DNA of 64,000 nt from Psilocybe azurescens. Taxonomy: Eukaryota > Basidiomycota > Agaricomycetes > Agaricales > Agrocybaceae. Location: contig JAJIRX010000746.1 of the NCBI GenBank assembly GCA_023853785.1, forward strand, positions 19,638 through 83,637. The letters are read 5' to 3'. Every line of letters starts with the position of its first letter. The first letter of the stretch is position 1. Positions 37,013-49,112 of the stretch are shown piece after piece. Made by a program: the position numbers and the translations under genes. The notes under the pieces were generated by a model, which was given only the letters and a program-made list of their open reading frames with translations, was not told the origin of the DNA and did not search any database.

Positions 37013-38616
37013 TCAGAGGATAAAAGTCTTGATGGAAATTTTCTCTTTGTCCCAGTCATCTTCCCAGGGAGAATCGGGTGATATCCTTAGAGGGTCCGGT
37101 GTGTCAACCTTGTTCCAGACCCTGGGCATTTCGATGGGCTGGTAATGATCGGTCGACTCCAACAGAAAAACTCGACAGGGCTGGTTCGGAATATATACGG
37201 TGTCTTGGCTGTCTCTCTCAAACGTCCAGATGCCAAACATGAACTCCTTCCCGTACCCTTCATCCTCCTCCTCATCGAATATTCGGTAGGTGTGAGGATA
37301 GACGTTGATTACGATAGGTTCTTCTCGGAAGCGTGCACCACACTTCATCGAGACGGTGTAGATCCCGTCGTGTTCTTCGAAGGAGTGTACAGTTGCGGGT
37401 ACGCAGTAGAGATCAATACGTATTCCAAGGTGGGTAAGGGTCATGGGCTCCTTGGGCGCAAAGGAAAAAGGAACATAATCCTGTATGTCAGACCAATCGA
37501 AGGATTCCAATCTCGCCTCTCCTAGAATGCGCTTATAGCATTCTGGCCCTGACGGAAAAAGAGACGTCGCGTGCACGTCGCGTCCTATTGGCTTGCCTGA
37601 CCAATCGAGGATGGCCAGAATGTCTCGATAAGTGGTCATGATAGCTTCGAGGAGTCTGAAGAATGCGCGCTCTCTGCCTTCCCCATACGCGATCGAGAAG
37701 CTGACGCCAAAAAACCCATAAGGCAGTACGCGGAGTCCTCTTCACGAGTTGTTACCCTTTTCGAAGCCCAAATCATACGCGTTGGGATGTTGCGCCGAGT
37801 ACCAGCCGGATCGAAAGTTCGTAACTCGTCGAGAGATATTCCAGTCGCCTTTTCGATGAGCGGCGCGAACACGGATAGATTGGAAGATCTGTTTTTGCCG
37901 TGGTTGCTGTCATTGTCGCGATCATCGTCGTCATCGTCATCGTCGTCCTTTTCGGTGTGTCCTTTATCGTTGTGTCCATCTAGGAGCTGTGTCCAACTCT
38001 TTGAGTAAAACTTCAATCGACTTGGAGCTAGAAGTTCTTGTAACGTCCATCCCCGGGTGAACCAGCGGTCTTTTGGTACATCGTCCAGGACAGTAGTTTC
38101 GGCGAGGATGACGATGCAAATGGCAGAGTAGCGATACCAGCGATACATGGAGCGAATCGATTCGTCAAGTTCCGAGGTGCTGTCCTTGTTGATGCAGAGG
38201 GTATCCAGCCAGGCGAGTGTCATTCCGTGGTCGCGATAAGCGACCTGACAGAAGTTCTTCAACTTGGCGTATCCGGCTCCGGAAAGATTCTGCTGGGTCT
38301 TCCAGTCGTCATATATGATCTCTCTTTCATCCAAGAGCCAGGTGTGCGATAGGATCGCGTACTGTGCACGCTCTTTGACGCCTTCCTCGATCACTCGCTT
38401 TCGCCTGTCCGCCTTTCCTGATACGAATGCGACTTCTTCCCATTTGGTTGACTGGATCTTGTCTGCTATCCATGACTCGGTGATGTCGGTCAACTTGGGC
38501 AGAAGATGCTTGAATATATCCCCCTTCTCAATGAGCTTCATGTCGGGAAGCTGTAATAATCGTATGGGCATCATGTTGAAGACATGGGCCCGCAAGACGT
38601 CGATTACTTCCTGCAT
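37013..38616 (-). CDS. HET-domain protein (heterokaryon incompatibility-like)
   Basis: HET domains occur in fungal allorecognition proteins that trigger cell death on fusion of incompatible mycelia. Visible landmarks are AQYAILSHTWLLDEREIIYD near residues 75-95, LAWLDTLCINKDSTSELDES, AICIVILAETT, WFTRGWTLQELLAPSRLKFY and EEDSAYCLMGFFGV...IAYGEG. A nine-residue Asp run (GAT repeat near 37920-37950) sits between the last two. The C-terminal 200 residues (DILAILDWSGKPIGRDVHAT onward, with many acidic positions) have no known domain. The frame changes at the A6 run 37709-37714 (plus strand); one more base makes the conserved GFFGV word continuous. It is otherwise a single exon. It lies between two PP2C-like genes. 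Membership is clear; activity is not. Confidence 0.8.
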
Positions 38617-39083
38617 AGGTTGGCCATGACTAGTGTTGACAGACGGATTTGATTTTGACTATTTGAAGCATGAATTTGCGCTTTATCGTATTAAATTTAT
38701 TTCTCACCTTGCCCATAATGAATTTGAACAGATTACTCAAAGGCATCCAACTTCCGACGGAAAGCAAGGGATATTTTTCCTTTACCCCGTCAATTGCGAA
38801 CGTTTTATCGATTATCATTTGACATGTTGACTGTTATTGATCTTCATGCTGGCTGTCATATCGTGGCATATTCGTCGTGTCCAATTTTATTTGCATAGTG
38901 CGCCGCGTTGGCGCGGTGCAATGTAAGCTCCAAGGCAACTCCAAGGCGCATGTTTTCTTCTCTTCTCTTTTCATCTCCGACTTTAAATGTGTGTAATTTG
39001 AACTCCGACTACTACTACCGATAAACTCCACTGGGCCTGGGAATAATGAACCGCAACTTGATCATCGACCAAATCCCAGCTAG
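38617..39083. other. Divergent intergenic region between HET and PP2C-like genes
   Basis: 467 bases that must contain the promoters of both genes. The HET gene reads left and the PP2C-like gene reads right. No distinct regulatory motif was recognised. Confidence 0.4.
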
Positions 39084-40410
39084 ATGCTACGGAACTGCAC
39101 GAGAGCTCAACCGGTCCTCTGCAAGGCCTTCCATTCAAGTTCGAGGAGAAAAGCTCGTCACATATCCGGCAATAAAGCTACTACGCTATTCTTTGTAGGA
39201 GGCACTATAGTTCTTGCATTAACGAACCGAGTAAAGAAACGAGATGAAGCTGGCGAGCCAGGCACAATTAACTTTGACTTCGGGAAATTTAAAAATATGT
39301 GCAACGGATCAGTTCAGGTAGACCGGGTGACTTTCTTTCTAAAAGGAAGGTGTGTCGGTGTCCTACTTCTCCTTTTCTTAAAACTAATTATTCCACATGA
39401 CACAGCAGAACGATAGAATCAACGGAGACTGACTTTACCTTCTCTCCGACTTTAAAATTCGCGTGCTTCACAATCGCGGAAGGGTTCGACGAACAAGGTG
39501 CTGGCTTGGCGGAGCGGTTATCAAAATTGCTCCCAGTGGCCGTGTGTTCGTGGTTCGCCGATCTGTACTCAGCTGCAGCAAACGCAGAGCCACCGTCAAG
39601 CAGACGCAATCCCGGAGAGCTCCCCAATCCAGTCGTGGCACCGTCTTCGATCGATGAAACCATAAAAAAGCATTCTACGATGTAGATGATCAGATTATCA
39701 CCTCGGATCCAACCCTCAGAGGTGCAGACGCCACTTTGAAAGCGGCCACGACTATGGGAAGCTCAGTGCTTATGGGCATTTATAACGCGGAAGACCGACG
39801 CTTACGTGTTGCGCTAACGGGAGAAGGTCGCGCTGTCTTGGGACGACGGGTGGATGGTCCTGACGGAAGGTACATGTATCAAGTCAAACCATTGACTGCC
39901 GACCAGGTCGTGACTAGCCCCGAGGAAGCAGCGCGCCTGACTGCAGCACACCCAAACGAGCCCAATCTACTTAACGATGACCGCCTGCTTGGACTGAAAC
40001 AGACGCGCGCATTTGGCGTCGGCGCGATGAAATGGAGCCGCGAAGTGCTCCATGAGGATTTTGGCCTGGATGAATCTAGTGATGACTATCTGACACCGCC
40101 ATATTTCACCGCCGTGCCCGCTGTTACCGTCACAAATGTACGGCCTGGAGATATTGCTATCTTTGGGACTGGTGGCCTTTGGGAATACCTTCGGGATGAA
40201 GAAGCTGTCGGTCTTGTTGGGCTATGGATCGAACAGAACACTAACAATGCTGTAATGGCTAGCAAAAGTAGGGCATACAATCTCTCAGATCTTCCTGTGC
40301 TTTACGAAGGCACGACTATCGCGAGAATCACCAGCTTCACCTGCGGTAATTTAGGCCCTGCAGTCCACTTGGCCGCCAGTGCTCTATCGAAGGCACCCAA
40401 ATATTCTTAG
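39084..40410 (+). CDS. PP2C-like protein lacking metal-binding residues (probable pseudophosphatase)
   Basis: N-terminus MLRNCTRAQPVLCKAFHSS is Arg/Ser-rich and looks like a mitochondrial targeting sequence. It is followed by one hydrophobic segment (ATTLFFVGGTIVLALTN). One intron lies at 39350-39408. PP2C words are recognisable: LRVALTGEGRAVLGRRVDG, VKPLTADQVV, DYLTPPYFTAVPAVTV and IAIFGTGGLWEYLRDEEAV. The DGH metal motif is not found where FACFTIAEGFDEQGAG stands, GDSR has become GEGR, and DGLWD has become TGGLWE, so metal-dependent catalysis is unlikely. The frame breaks at A6 39664-39669; one more A gives IKKAFYDVDDQIITSDPTL. PP2C relatives with such N-termini act on mitochondrial enzymes; a regulatory, non-catalytic role is inference only. 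Confidence 0.7.
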
Positions 40411-41838
40411 TGAGTTTCTTGAACTATTATACCCTGTATATACCTTATATCTCCTCTCGAAAGTCGCCAATTCTCGGTGACTGTAGTCATCTTCACCTGA
40501 ATGCTATTCCTCTCTCTCCGATGGCCAAAGGAATCCACGTGAGTCTTCTGCACGGGGCTATGAATTCCAGCCCCTTCGTTGCGGGTGTTATGTTGTACCA
40601 GCTATGATGGACATTTCAAGGTACTTTTCAAGGCCTCCAGAGCACGCATGAAAATGCTATAGTATCTATGAGCTTAGAGCTTCCCCACAGAAGACATGTA
40701 ATTAATCAATTATCATAGAATAGGGGAATATCGATATAATTTGACTGTATAAATAGTTAAAAGCCATTCCCAGCAGCATAGATCAACGTAAGCAAAGGAA
40801 GACTACAGGAATGGAATTGATAAAGGTCATTCATCTACTGGGAACATTAATCATCTTTGACAAGCTTGGGATTCTCTCCACTGTCCGGCTGCACGAGGTT
40901 ATACAAAATAATTGAGTTAGACAGAACTAGTAGCCGATTGAAAATAGCTTCGAAGAAACACGACATACCGGGTTGGTAACAGAGTACTGTTTCCACGCAG
41001 GGCCTGAGCGGAATGGTCAGAATCCTTGATGCCATATAATCAAATGACCGGTATAAATGCACGTTTACTTCCTTTTCATCGTTAGGATCTAGAGTAGTAG
41101 CAAAAGAGATTCAATAATCTTGCACTGTATTGCTCAAAGACAAGGAAGATTGGGTAACATTCGTCAGCCCGCCAATATTTCGGTGCCGTTGTAACCAGAC
41201 AATCTGGCCCATGCCATCACTAGATCAGGTTGTTGTTTGAACTATGTTTATGGGAGTCAAAGGGTGGGAATGTGATAACGAAAGAACAAGACAACGAACA
41301 CGATTGCGAGCACATTCAGCACGAAACCATGAACACAAACCACGAAAAAAAGGAAGAAAGCAGAGGGGTCAACGAAAGAGAGGACGAGTGTCACGCCCTA
41401 ATGCTCTGTGAGAAATTGCCAGGGGAACTGAGTGAAGAAAGATGGATTGGTAGAAAAGGCGTATCCGTTGTCAGAACCCGGTTGTGAAAAGGCGCACAAA
41501 TGTGCAGACTTTGAGGGAAATATGCCATTTGGATGGATTGCTCCCTGATCTTTACCATTCGTTCGAAAGTGGATGACTTTGTCACAAATTCATATATTGT
41601 AAATTTTCAAAATAGTCTCAGTAGTAGGTACAGATTCAGATTTAAAGAAATACTCGAGCAAGATCAAGGGAGAGCGATCGTGGTCGAGACGCATGACATG
41701 GCACTAGATGCGAGCGTTAAAATTCTTACAGCCATGGTTAGATGTACATCAAAGCAAAAGACAGCACGGAAAGCAAAAGACATAATGGCCGTAAGGGAAG
41801 CGTTACTTAGTAAGAGACTTGTCAATGTGTACGTTCAG
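40411..41838. other. 1.4-kb intergenic region, no gene supported
   Basis: Short open frames (40847-41062 minus, 41230-41487 plus) show no motif. The region holds the 3' flanks of the convergent PP2C-like and Argonaute genes. Confidence 0.4.
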
Positions 41839-44800
41839 TCAACAATAGATCAGTTCACTCACAGAAAAGTACATCAGCCTTGTTTGGTTAACGTGTAGGG
41901 GTCTGAATCCAGCTTTGAACGATTCCAAGTATCCGCCACCTCCGCTTGCGCCGGACACCTGGGAACCCGCATCAGAGAGCCTGAGCGGCCCCTGAGGATC
42001 AAAGTGGTTCTTAGCACGAGAGCAGACTATGTCCGCGTCTGCGAAATGGCTATCAGACTGAGGAAAATATTTAAAAGGGTATGGCTTACAATACACAGGA
42101 GCTGGGATTGAAACAGAACGAGTCGACCTTGCGTAAACGTGGCACAAGGCGAACGAAAGGGCCTGTATCGAGTCCGCGCTGAATGAGAAATGTTAGAAGT
42201 TGCGATGTGTATAATAAAAGAAAAAGTGCGAACTTGAACCCATATTGCTGATCAAGAAAAGATGCGAAAACCGAATCATTAGCTTCGAGTATACGATTTA
42301 CAGTGACAACCAGATACGTACATCAAACAATACCTGAGTTAAAAATCAGATGAGTATCTCATCTCTGGAGAGGTGATAGAACACGCACGGAATAGTGTCC
42401 TGGGCGACTTGTTCCAAGAATTCCAGCATGACTTTGAAGAATGAAGTCGAAATCGGTCGGATGTGTGATTTCGCGATCGATCACAGAGCCCGCCGGGCAA
42501 TTTCCACTCCTATCGTCAGTCCGACCAATTGGAAACAGCCTATCCACACCGATTAGCTGGAAAAAGAGCAAGACATCACAGTCTGCTCACTGGTTATGAT
42601 GTCGTTTTCCAACAACAATGAGCGTGATCGTCGGGTTGATCCCCAGTTCTTTACATGCTTCTGTGTAATACTTGAACATTTGCAGGATAATGACTGGCTA
42701 CGCCGAGTAACTCACCTTGGATCAAGGGTAATTCTGAGAATTTGAAGTGAGATTGATCACGACGAGACAAGAATGGCAACAGTCCTCACCGTCGTCCAAT
42801 ACGTGCTTGAACTGTCCTTCAGAAACTCCATCTAGAAACACGATGAGAACTTAATTTTAGAATTTCCGTTGTCGGCGTACCACGAAAGAAAATCAGTCTT
42901 TTGGGATGAGCTGCAGAGCCCGGCTTCTTTTCGATGTTTCTTCGATACCCAATATACAAATTAAGGATTTCCTTTAAAGGACTCAATCCATTAAATATGT
43001 GGATCAGTAAAGATGATGTAGACATACCTTAACCATTGCCTGCAGGTCGTCAATGATCTCCTGGCGTCCAGTTTGGACACGAGTAGTAGCGACGTATTTT
43101 GCAGAATTGGAGTCAACGCTGCCAACCAAGGCTGTGAAGGACGGGCGATCAGTGGAACCAGGAGCTGGATGTATAACGTCGGCTCCTAGATTATACAAAT
43201 TAATCAAGTCTCTGAAAGGGCGCCCTTGCAGACTAGCTAGCTCACCCATGACAATAGTCGGGTTAAGCGGGTCGGTCAAAGCGGCGACAGAGGGGTGCGA
43301 TCGGTCGGGAATGACGTTAATACCTCCAAGTTTAACGTTCACTCTGATGACCAAGGGCCAAAGCCAATGTCAGTGTAACGACTATCTGAACAGGTGTTGA
43401 AAGAACTTACTTTAATAATACGTTCGCCCAGTATTGTTGTTTCGCTCGAGAACATTTTTGCGACTTGAGGCATTGTGTCACCACTCCGACCTTCGAACAA
43501 GGACGTCGGTCAGATTATGACACATTATTATGAATTAGTATAAAGAGTGCGCACCGCTACGTCTCCAAAGCTACCAAGGTATCATCAATGACATAACTTC
43601 TACTATAAAAGTACGATAACGTACTGTTTGACAGCGGTATAAAGCTCATTCCCTCCTTCTGGGAGGATAACCATCATCAAAGTAGGTAGGCCCCCATCTT
43701 CTGGTTGCACTCGATGCCGGCAGCCCTCAATTGCTAATGAGTTCAATCAGGACATATCACATGAATGAACGAGGATTGAAGAAACATACATCGTGGACCC
43801 TTCCTTGAGGATGCTCATATTTGACCATAGGGTTCTCGTTTTCAACAACAACGCCTGTATACGTAGCACGATATCGGTGTCATGGAAGGTTTTTGCAATG
43901 ATAAGATAACGCACCAACGCTCTTGCAAGCTTGAAGGAACGAGCGTATGACATCCTGTTGTATCGCATCCGAGAACCTATTCCGCCCTTCGTAGATGATC
44001 ATCACCCATCGCGTAATCTTTGAAGGAACGTAGAATTTTTTATCCAACCTGAAGTTATAAATTAATATAGAAATATCCTGACGATAAACGAAGTCGCGTA
44101 CATGTTCCACGCCCCATTTCGAGGTTCCTTATAACTCATAAATTAAAGACAAGTCTTATAAGGACACTGTCGATGAGAAACTTACCACAGTAGGCTGCGG
44201 TCCGTCGCCATATCTGAGCTTGGGCGGGCTTATGACTCGCATTTCGATCTTCATGGGCTCGGTACTGATGGCCATTCCAAAATCTCTGACATAGTTGGAT
44301 TGGCCATATTGAATATCCTAAACGCCCAAAAGTCAGCCTACATCCTCGCTCGTAATCTGGGAAACAAACGCACCCTGATACCCTTCTTGATTTGCTCTAG
44401 CCTAACCTCGGGTCTCATGGTGGAGAAATCCAACACTTCTTTGACTTTATCATCCGGAACTTGTTTACGCATCACTTGACCTCTCGGGACCATACACATC
44501 TCGAGAGGAACCATAGCGGAAGCACCGATCTAGAAACGTGAAACGTGACGTTATCATTCATTAGGTTCAAGGTTGGAGCCAAAGTAGTAAACCCTTACCT
44601 GAGCGCAAATAACATCAGGGAACTGAAGCGGCCTACCAATGCTCTGGTAGTATTGAGCGACTGTCATACTGACTCCATCTCGGCCAGTGAACCGGTAGAC
44701 ATTGGCCCCTTCTCTGCTCAGACCACGAATGACGCGACGCTTATCGCCGGAAGTCGCGACCGTAACACTTAACCCAGAAATAAATTTTTGCAACATGATT

Positions 44801-46114
44801 CTCCTGTTCTCAGGGAATCCATTTGCAGGTGCAAACGATCTCGGCCCAATGTTCGGGATGTTGGGGAAATATTCCATGCACAGATTGAAAAGAGGGCCTT
44901 CCCTGTACATGACCGCAGTGGCGAGGTCGATGTTAACAACAAGCTTCTGGAAAGTTGGTCGGATGGATTGGAATATGCCGCGCCATAACTCCATGCCGCC
45001 GCCGATGTTGCGCCTGCCGTCTGGAATGAAGAAGGAACGCTTATTGAAGGTATTATGCTGGTTCGGCTCCATGCGGATGACAACGTTGAGGGCCTATCAA
45101 AGTTCGAAGATTAGCAAATAGCGCAGTGCGCAGTGTAATATGAACATCGCTAACTCACCATAATCGCCGTCAAAACCGATTCATCGTGTGATTGGAGACC
45201 ATTGACGTAGTTTTCCAGTACGCTGTTCGTTCGAGATTAGTGACATTGTAAAACCCTAGGAATGAGAATAGAATAGAAACGGACGCTAAGTTTATTTGAG
45301 CCACTTTGGTGAGCGTGATATGATATACCCGTGGCGGTCGAGTCGGGTTGCTACCTCCATTAGCCTGAGGAAGACTGACGGAAAACTAAAAGACATAGGA
45401 AAATAGGAAAATAGCGTCAATCTCAACCAACTCAGTCATGTGAATGTCGTCTCATCTTACTCTACGACTGCCGTTTGGCCCCAACGGGAGCTCACGGGGC
45501 GCGAACGCATTCTTGCGACCATCGTAGACTATCTTGGGCTCAAAGACATCCCTGTCTTGTTCTTGAAGAACTTTGAAAAGTTTCATATTTAATCTTGCCG
45601 GAAGTTTGTCGGGATCAACCACTAAAATGATGTCAAAACCCGTCGGATTCTTTTTCGAAGAAACTCAAGAAGTGCAGTCGGTCAACTTACCAACTAAAAA
45701 TACCCGATAATATTAGACTTTGTCTGGGTAAAAAGAACCGAAACGATGGAATAAGAACATACCATCATAATGGAAAACATAACCTGTCGGAACAGAATTC
45801 ACGGCGAAGGAATTAACATGGACTTGCATGACACGTCCGGCGGTGCCATAATTTGGCCTTTGACACCAATAGTCGTGATATGAGACGCAACTAAAGGGAC
45901 TAAGAGCGTATTACAGAAAAAAAGAATTAACGCAAATCCCAGAGAAATTAAATGGCATTAGACTGTTCTACACAAATTCGGTGCTCACCTGCTGCACTAG
46001 GTAGGCCGGTAGACCGGCCACCACGACAGCACCACCGCCTCGACCACCACGGGGAGGAGCAGGTGCTCCTCCCCGTTGGGGGCCGCCGCGGATTGGTGCG
46101 TTTCGTGGGGGCAT
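41839..46114 (-). CDS. Argonaute protein (RNA interference)
   Basis: Small-RNA-guided silencing protein with more than 20 short exons. It starts [20 protein letters not shown], an RGG-rich disordered tail. The N domain has [15 protein letters not shown], and [20 protein letters not shown] and [20 protein letters not shown] are typical of the fungal N/linker region. The middle has PDVICAQ and [12 protein letters not shown]. The PIWI slicer residues are all present: Asp in [11 protein letters not shown] (after an intron in NPTIVMG), Glu in [10 protein letters not shown], Asp in [10 protein letters not shown], and Asp in [11 protein letters not shown], a DEDD set. It ends [16 protein letters not shown]. 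One frame break is at T3 45859-45861 (plus strand); an extra base joins GVK to RPNYG. Likely targets are transposons such as the one at the window start; that is inference. Confidence 0.88.
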
Positions 46115-47287
46115 GACTTGTCTATCGTAGTCAGCAAAAGTTCAAGGAAAAAAGCTTGCAAATGCAAAGAGCTGAGCACGAATGGCCAAAACAGTAGATG
46201 GTTGTGGCACTAAGGAAAGGGGAGATTATGGGGAAGAGCACCTTATATACGCCAATCGATGGTTCCGCAGTGTCGGAGTGTGGAAGATCGATAAAACGAA
46301 GCGCCCTGGGTGCCTTCGTGACAGAACTCTACGTGGCGTGCATCACCTCGTTTCTGGGAGTATAAGTGGGGTACGAACCTTATTTCTATTTCTGACGATA
46401 TGGTTTCCAAATCAATCTAAACCAGGGAGCAAGTTATTGAGAACCGATTGGGAGAAAAGTTAGGGCTTTTGCTTACCTGTCACAAGTTTCCTGCTAAGTC
46501 GTTTACGAACATAGGAACAAGCGAATCTGCAAGGCATAAAGAAAGACCTGAAGGGAATTGGATTAGGCCTGCTGCGCAATCAAAGTGTGAGAGCGCGGTT
46601 GGCTCTTCTTTCGTTGAATTAAATGTCCAAGTGACCCATGTATCGTAGAAGGTGCCGCAATTAGAGCAGTAGCATGGCAGCAAAGCCGTATGGGTGACGT
46701 GGCGGACTGGCATATCTGTATCATGGGATATGCCGTTATTACGAAACTTTGAATGGACATTAGATTGCACACCGGTCCCAACGACTCGGGACCTTGATCA
46801 AAGTTAGAATTGTGTTTGCGGATTTGAAGATGATCCAGTCCTCGAACGAGCTTCCTTCAGATAACGTCGCCTTCCGTGGTAGAGCCTAAGAGTTTTGACA
46901 AACGATACGATTTCAGCACACGCCAGAATGTACAAAGACGAATGTTCCAAAGTAATGCCATCCAAAGGTCATACTAAATCATTAATCTTCAGGAGAATTT
47001 ATCACTCGTATTATAGGTCGGTCTAACGGGTGTCAGTTGGCACAGAACAAAGGCATTCCTTCGAATGATTCAAGCATAATGTTCAAGTATCAATTCGTGA
47101 CTGTCTTCAAAAAAACAATGTCAATGACGTAATTTAGTAGAGTCAGACTGGACGTACTATCTGAAGTTCTGGATAAGGTTGCGGCCGGTATACTTAATGT
47201 GTCCCTTTGCTTTCTTCACGCTTCCAGGACGACTTTCGATGCGCGATATTTCCTCCAAAGTGGTGTATGCTTTATTCACCCAAGTAT
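46115..47287. other. Intergenic between Argonaute and J-domain genes
   Basis: 1.17 kb upstream of Argonaute and downstream of the J-domain gene. No gene or RNA is supported; frames at 46182-46463 and 46480-46781 have no motif. Confidence 0.4.
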
Positions 47288-48066
47288 CTATCGCCCTAGC
47301 CCAAAGATGACGCCCATACCAAACAAAATCGCACCGATAACTTGCAGTGGCCTAAGTAATGGCATTTCATTCCGAATTTTATCCAACTCCCGTTCCGCAT
47401 CTTCATTTCGTTTTCGCGTACCAGTCAAGATGTCGATATGAGCCGGGCGTGAATAATGTTGCCCTTGACCTGTCGAAGAGGTGCTGGGTCTTTTCGGACG
47501 TGGCGTATAGGCATAGTCGGGAGGTGGTGGTTTCTGAGAGTCTCTAGCTGGTGACTCCCAGGCATGACTTGCACGGGCTGCTCTGGCAGCAGGTGGACGT
47601 GGATGGTAGACATGACTGTGACGGGGAGGGGCACGATGAAGCAGGCTTCGGTCATAGGCCCGTCTACGGCAATAATTAATTCAATCAACAACGGAATTCA
47701 CAGAGGAGGCGCACCTGTCACGATCGTTGCTCAATACTGAATACGCCTCGCTAGCCTTCTGGAACAGCGCGCGTGACGACGGGTCTTTGGAGACGTCTGG
47801 GTGGTGTAGTTTGCTTAACTGCATTCCTATGAGTTCACCGAGTTCTTTTAGAAACATCAGCCATTATACCTTATAAAAATGTGACTATATGGACTTCATA
47901 AATCAGTATAGTCTAGCCATTCCGATCCCAACTGAATGCTTACCTTGATTTGCGATCTTGACGCTCCTTCGTGCAATCCTAAAGTCTCATAGTGTGTGCT
48001 CCTCCTGCATGTCGTCGAGAACTCTCTAATTCGACAGTGAATAATAGAGGCCTTCGAGCGGGACAT
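47288..48066 (-). CDS. J-domain (DnaJ/HSP40) protein, probably mitochondrial, one TM segment
   Basis: J-domain proteins stimulate HSP70 ATPase. The start [19 protein letters not shown] is Arg/Ser-rich and likely targets mitochondria. The J domain begins [18 protein letters not shown] (exon 1, 47944-48066), continues through a 15-nt exon at 47870-47884 encoding SHFYK, then [13 protein letters not shown] with the essential [16 protein letters not shown] completes the J domain. A Pro/Arg-rich linker follows, and the C-terminus has one hydrophobic segment ([16 protein letters not shown]) just before the stop at 47288. There are no G/F or zinc domains, so it is a class III type. It is divergent from ATG101, with starts 208 bases apart. 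No frame break was found. Confidence 0.8.
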
Positions 48067-48274
48067 TGTGGCCATATGATAGTGGCAATAGTGGCGATAG
48101 TGGTTGTGGTTGGAATCGGAGCAAGGACTGTTGTGGAGAACAGTCGTTGGTCATTCTAAGAGTAGGGTTAGGGTTTGTATGCGTGGTCCCGAGCGCTGAT
48201 GTACACGGAGACCCAGGGCTAGCATTCCTTCCTTCAACTACATTGTGTCGAGGCTCGGGGTAAGCGAGGACGCA
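48067..48274. promoter_or_regulatory. Short bidirectional promoter region with a telomere-like box
   Basis: 208 bases between divergent J-domain and ATG101 start codons. TAGGGTTAGGGTTT at 48163-48176 is two tandem telomere-type units. It resembles the sites bound by TBF1/TRF-like factors in other fungi and the telo-box of plant promoters. An imperfect repeat of GATAGTGGC-type units lies at about 48075-48112. Function is inferred from position. Confidence 0.4.
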
Positions 48275-49112
48275 ATGAATAACCCTATTCAGATGACTGT
48301 GGACCTAGTGAGTTCTCAATTAAACTTTTACTCCTTCATTCCAACTGTCAAATCGACTTATGTCAGTCTAATAGGTCGTGGATCGCCTGACCTTGAAAGA
48401 TGCTCTTCGCGGCGTCCTACATTCTATCCTTTTCCACCGCCTTTTAGGAACAATCAAGCCGCAGACATTCGAGGTGCTTGATGTGACGATGGTGAGTTGG
48501 TCAACCTATAGGGACGATGATAATCTCAAGGAGTTGATCGATTTGCATCGGTAGCCTGGAGTATCAGATCCTCAAATCGAACAACTTGTATACGAAAAGG
48601 TCGATGCTTTCTGGAAAGGGATTGAAGGCGGTCCAAGTAAAAGAGGCCAGGTCAGTGTCCGTCGATGGCTTTGTCAATATCTCTCTTATTTTCAATGCAG
48701 ATGGTCGTGACCATGGCTGAGAAGAAAGTAAAAAAACCTGGTTCTCGACCGGCGAGGAGGAAGTTCCATGGGAACAATGGTCCGCCGAACTCCCCAACTT
48801 TTATCAATTAATATACAGACTCTAACATCATTTTCAGGGTAATAAATGCTGAGCTTCGACAACCCAAAAACGACCGAGGTACTATATCAACAACGCTCTT
48901 CTTCAGAACACTAGCTAAAATTTTTATACGAAGATCGCGAAACCTTCCATGCGAACCTGGCTTCGGCTTTGACCAAAGCCATACATACCATTCTAACATA
49001 TACCGCATCCGATAGAGGTCGTTCTGCGGTCCCTCCTATCACAGACGCTACGTCAATATCTCCCTTCCCATTCAAAGTCACCGCCAAAGTAGGAAACCTA
49101 GAAATTGGCTGA
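48275..49112 (+). CDS. ATG101: Autophagy-related protein 101 (ATG101)
   Basis: HORMA-fold partner of ATG13 in the ATG1/ULK initiation complex. Exon 1 is MNNPIQMTVDL, spliced across 48308-48374 to VVDRLTLKDALRGVLHSILF and HRLLGTIKPQTFEVLDVTM. Later exons give SDPQIEQLVYEKVDAFWKGI, the conserved TWFSTGEEEVPWEQW, and a C-terminal exon with NLASALTKAIHTILTYTASD, RGRSAVPPITD and SPFPFKV, ending at TGA 49110-49112. At about 210 residues the length fits. The frame breaks at A7 48730-48736 inside the conserved EKKVKKTWF word; one more A restores it. Since this gene is conserved and usually single-copy, a sequencing loss is more likely than inactivation. The splice around 48800-48940 is only partly resolved. 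Confidence 0.85.

Noticed and set aside
48163..48176. Chromosome end or interstitial telomere array
   Set aside because: Only two units are present, inside a promoter between two intact genes.
8582..49112. Programmed ribosomal frameshifting as explanation of the broken frames
   Set aside because: The sites share no slippery heptamer, occur in unrelated genes, and always need one added base in a plain homopolymer.
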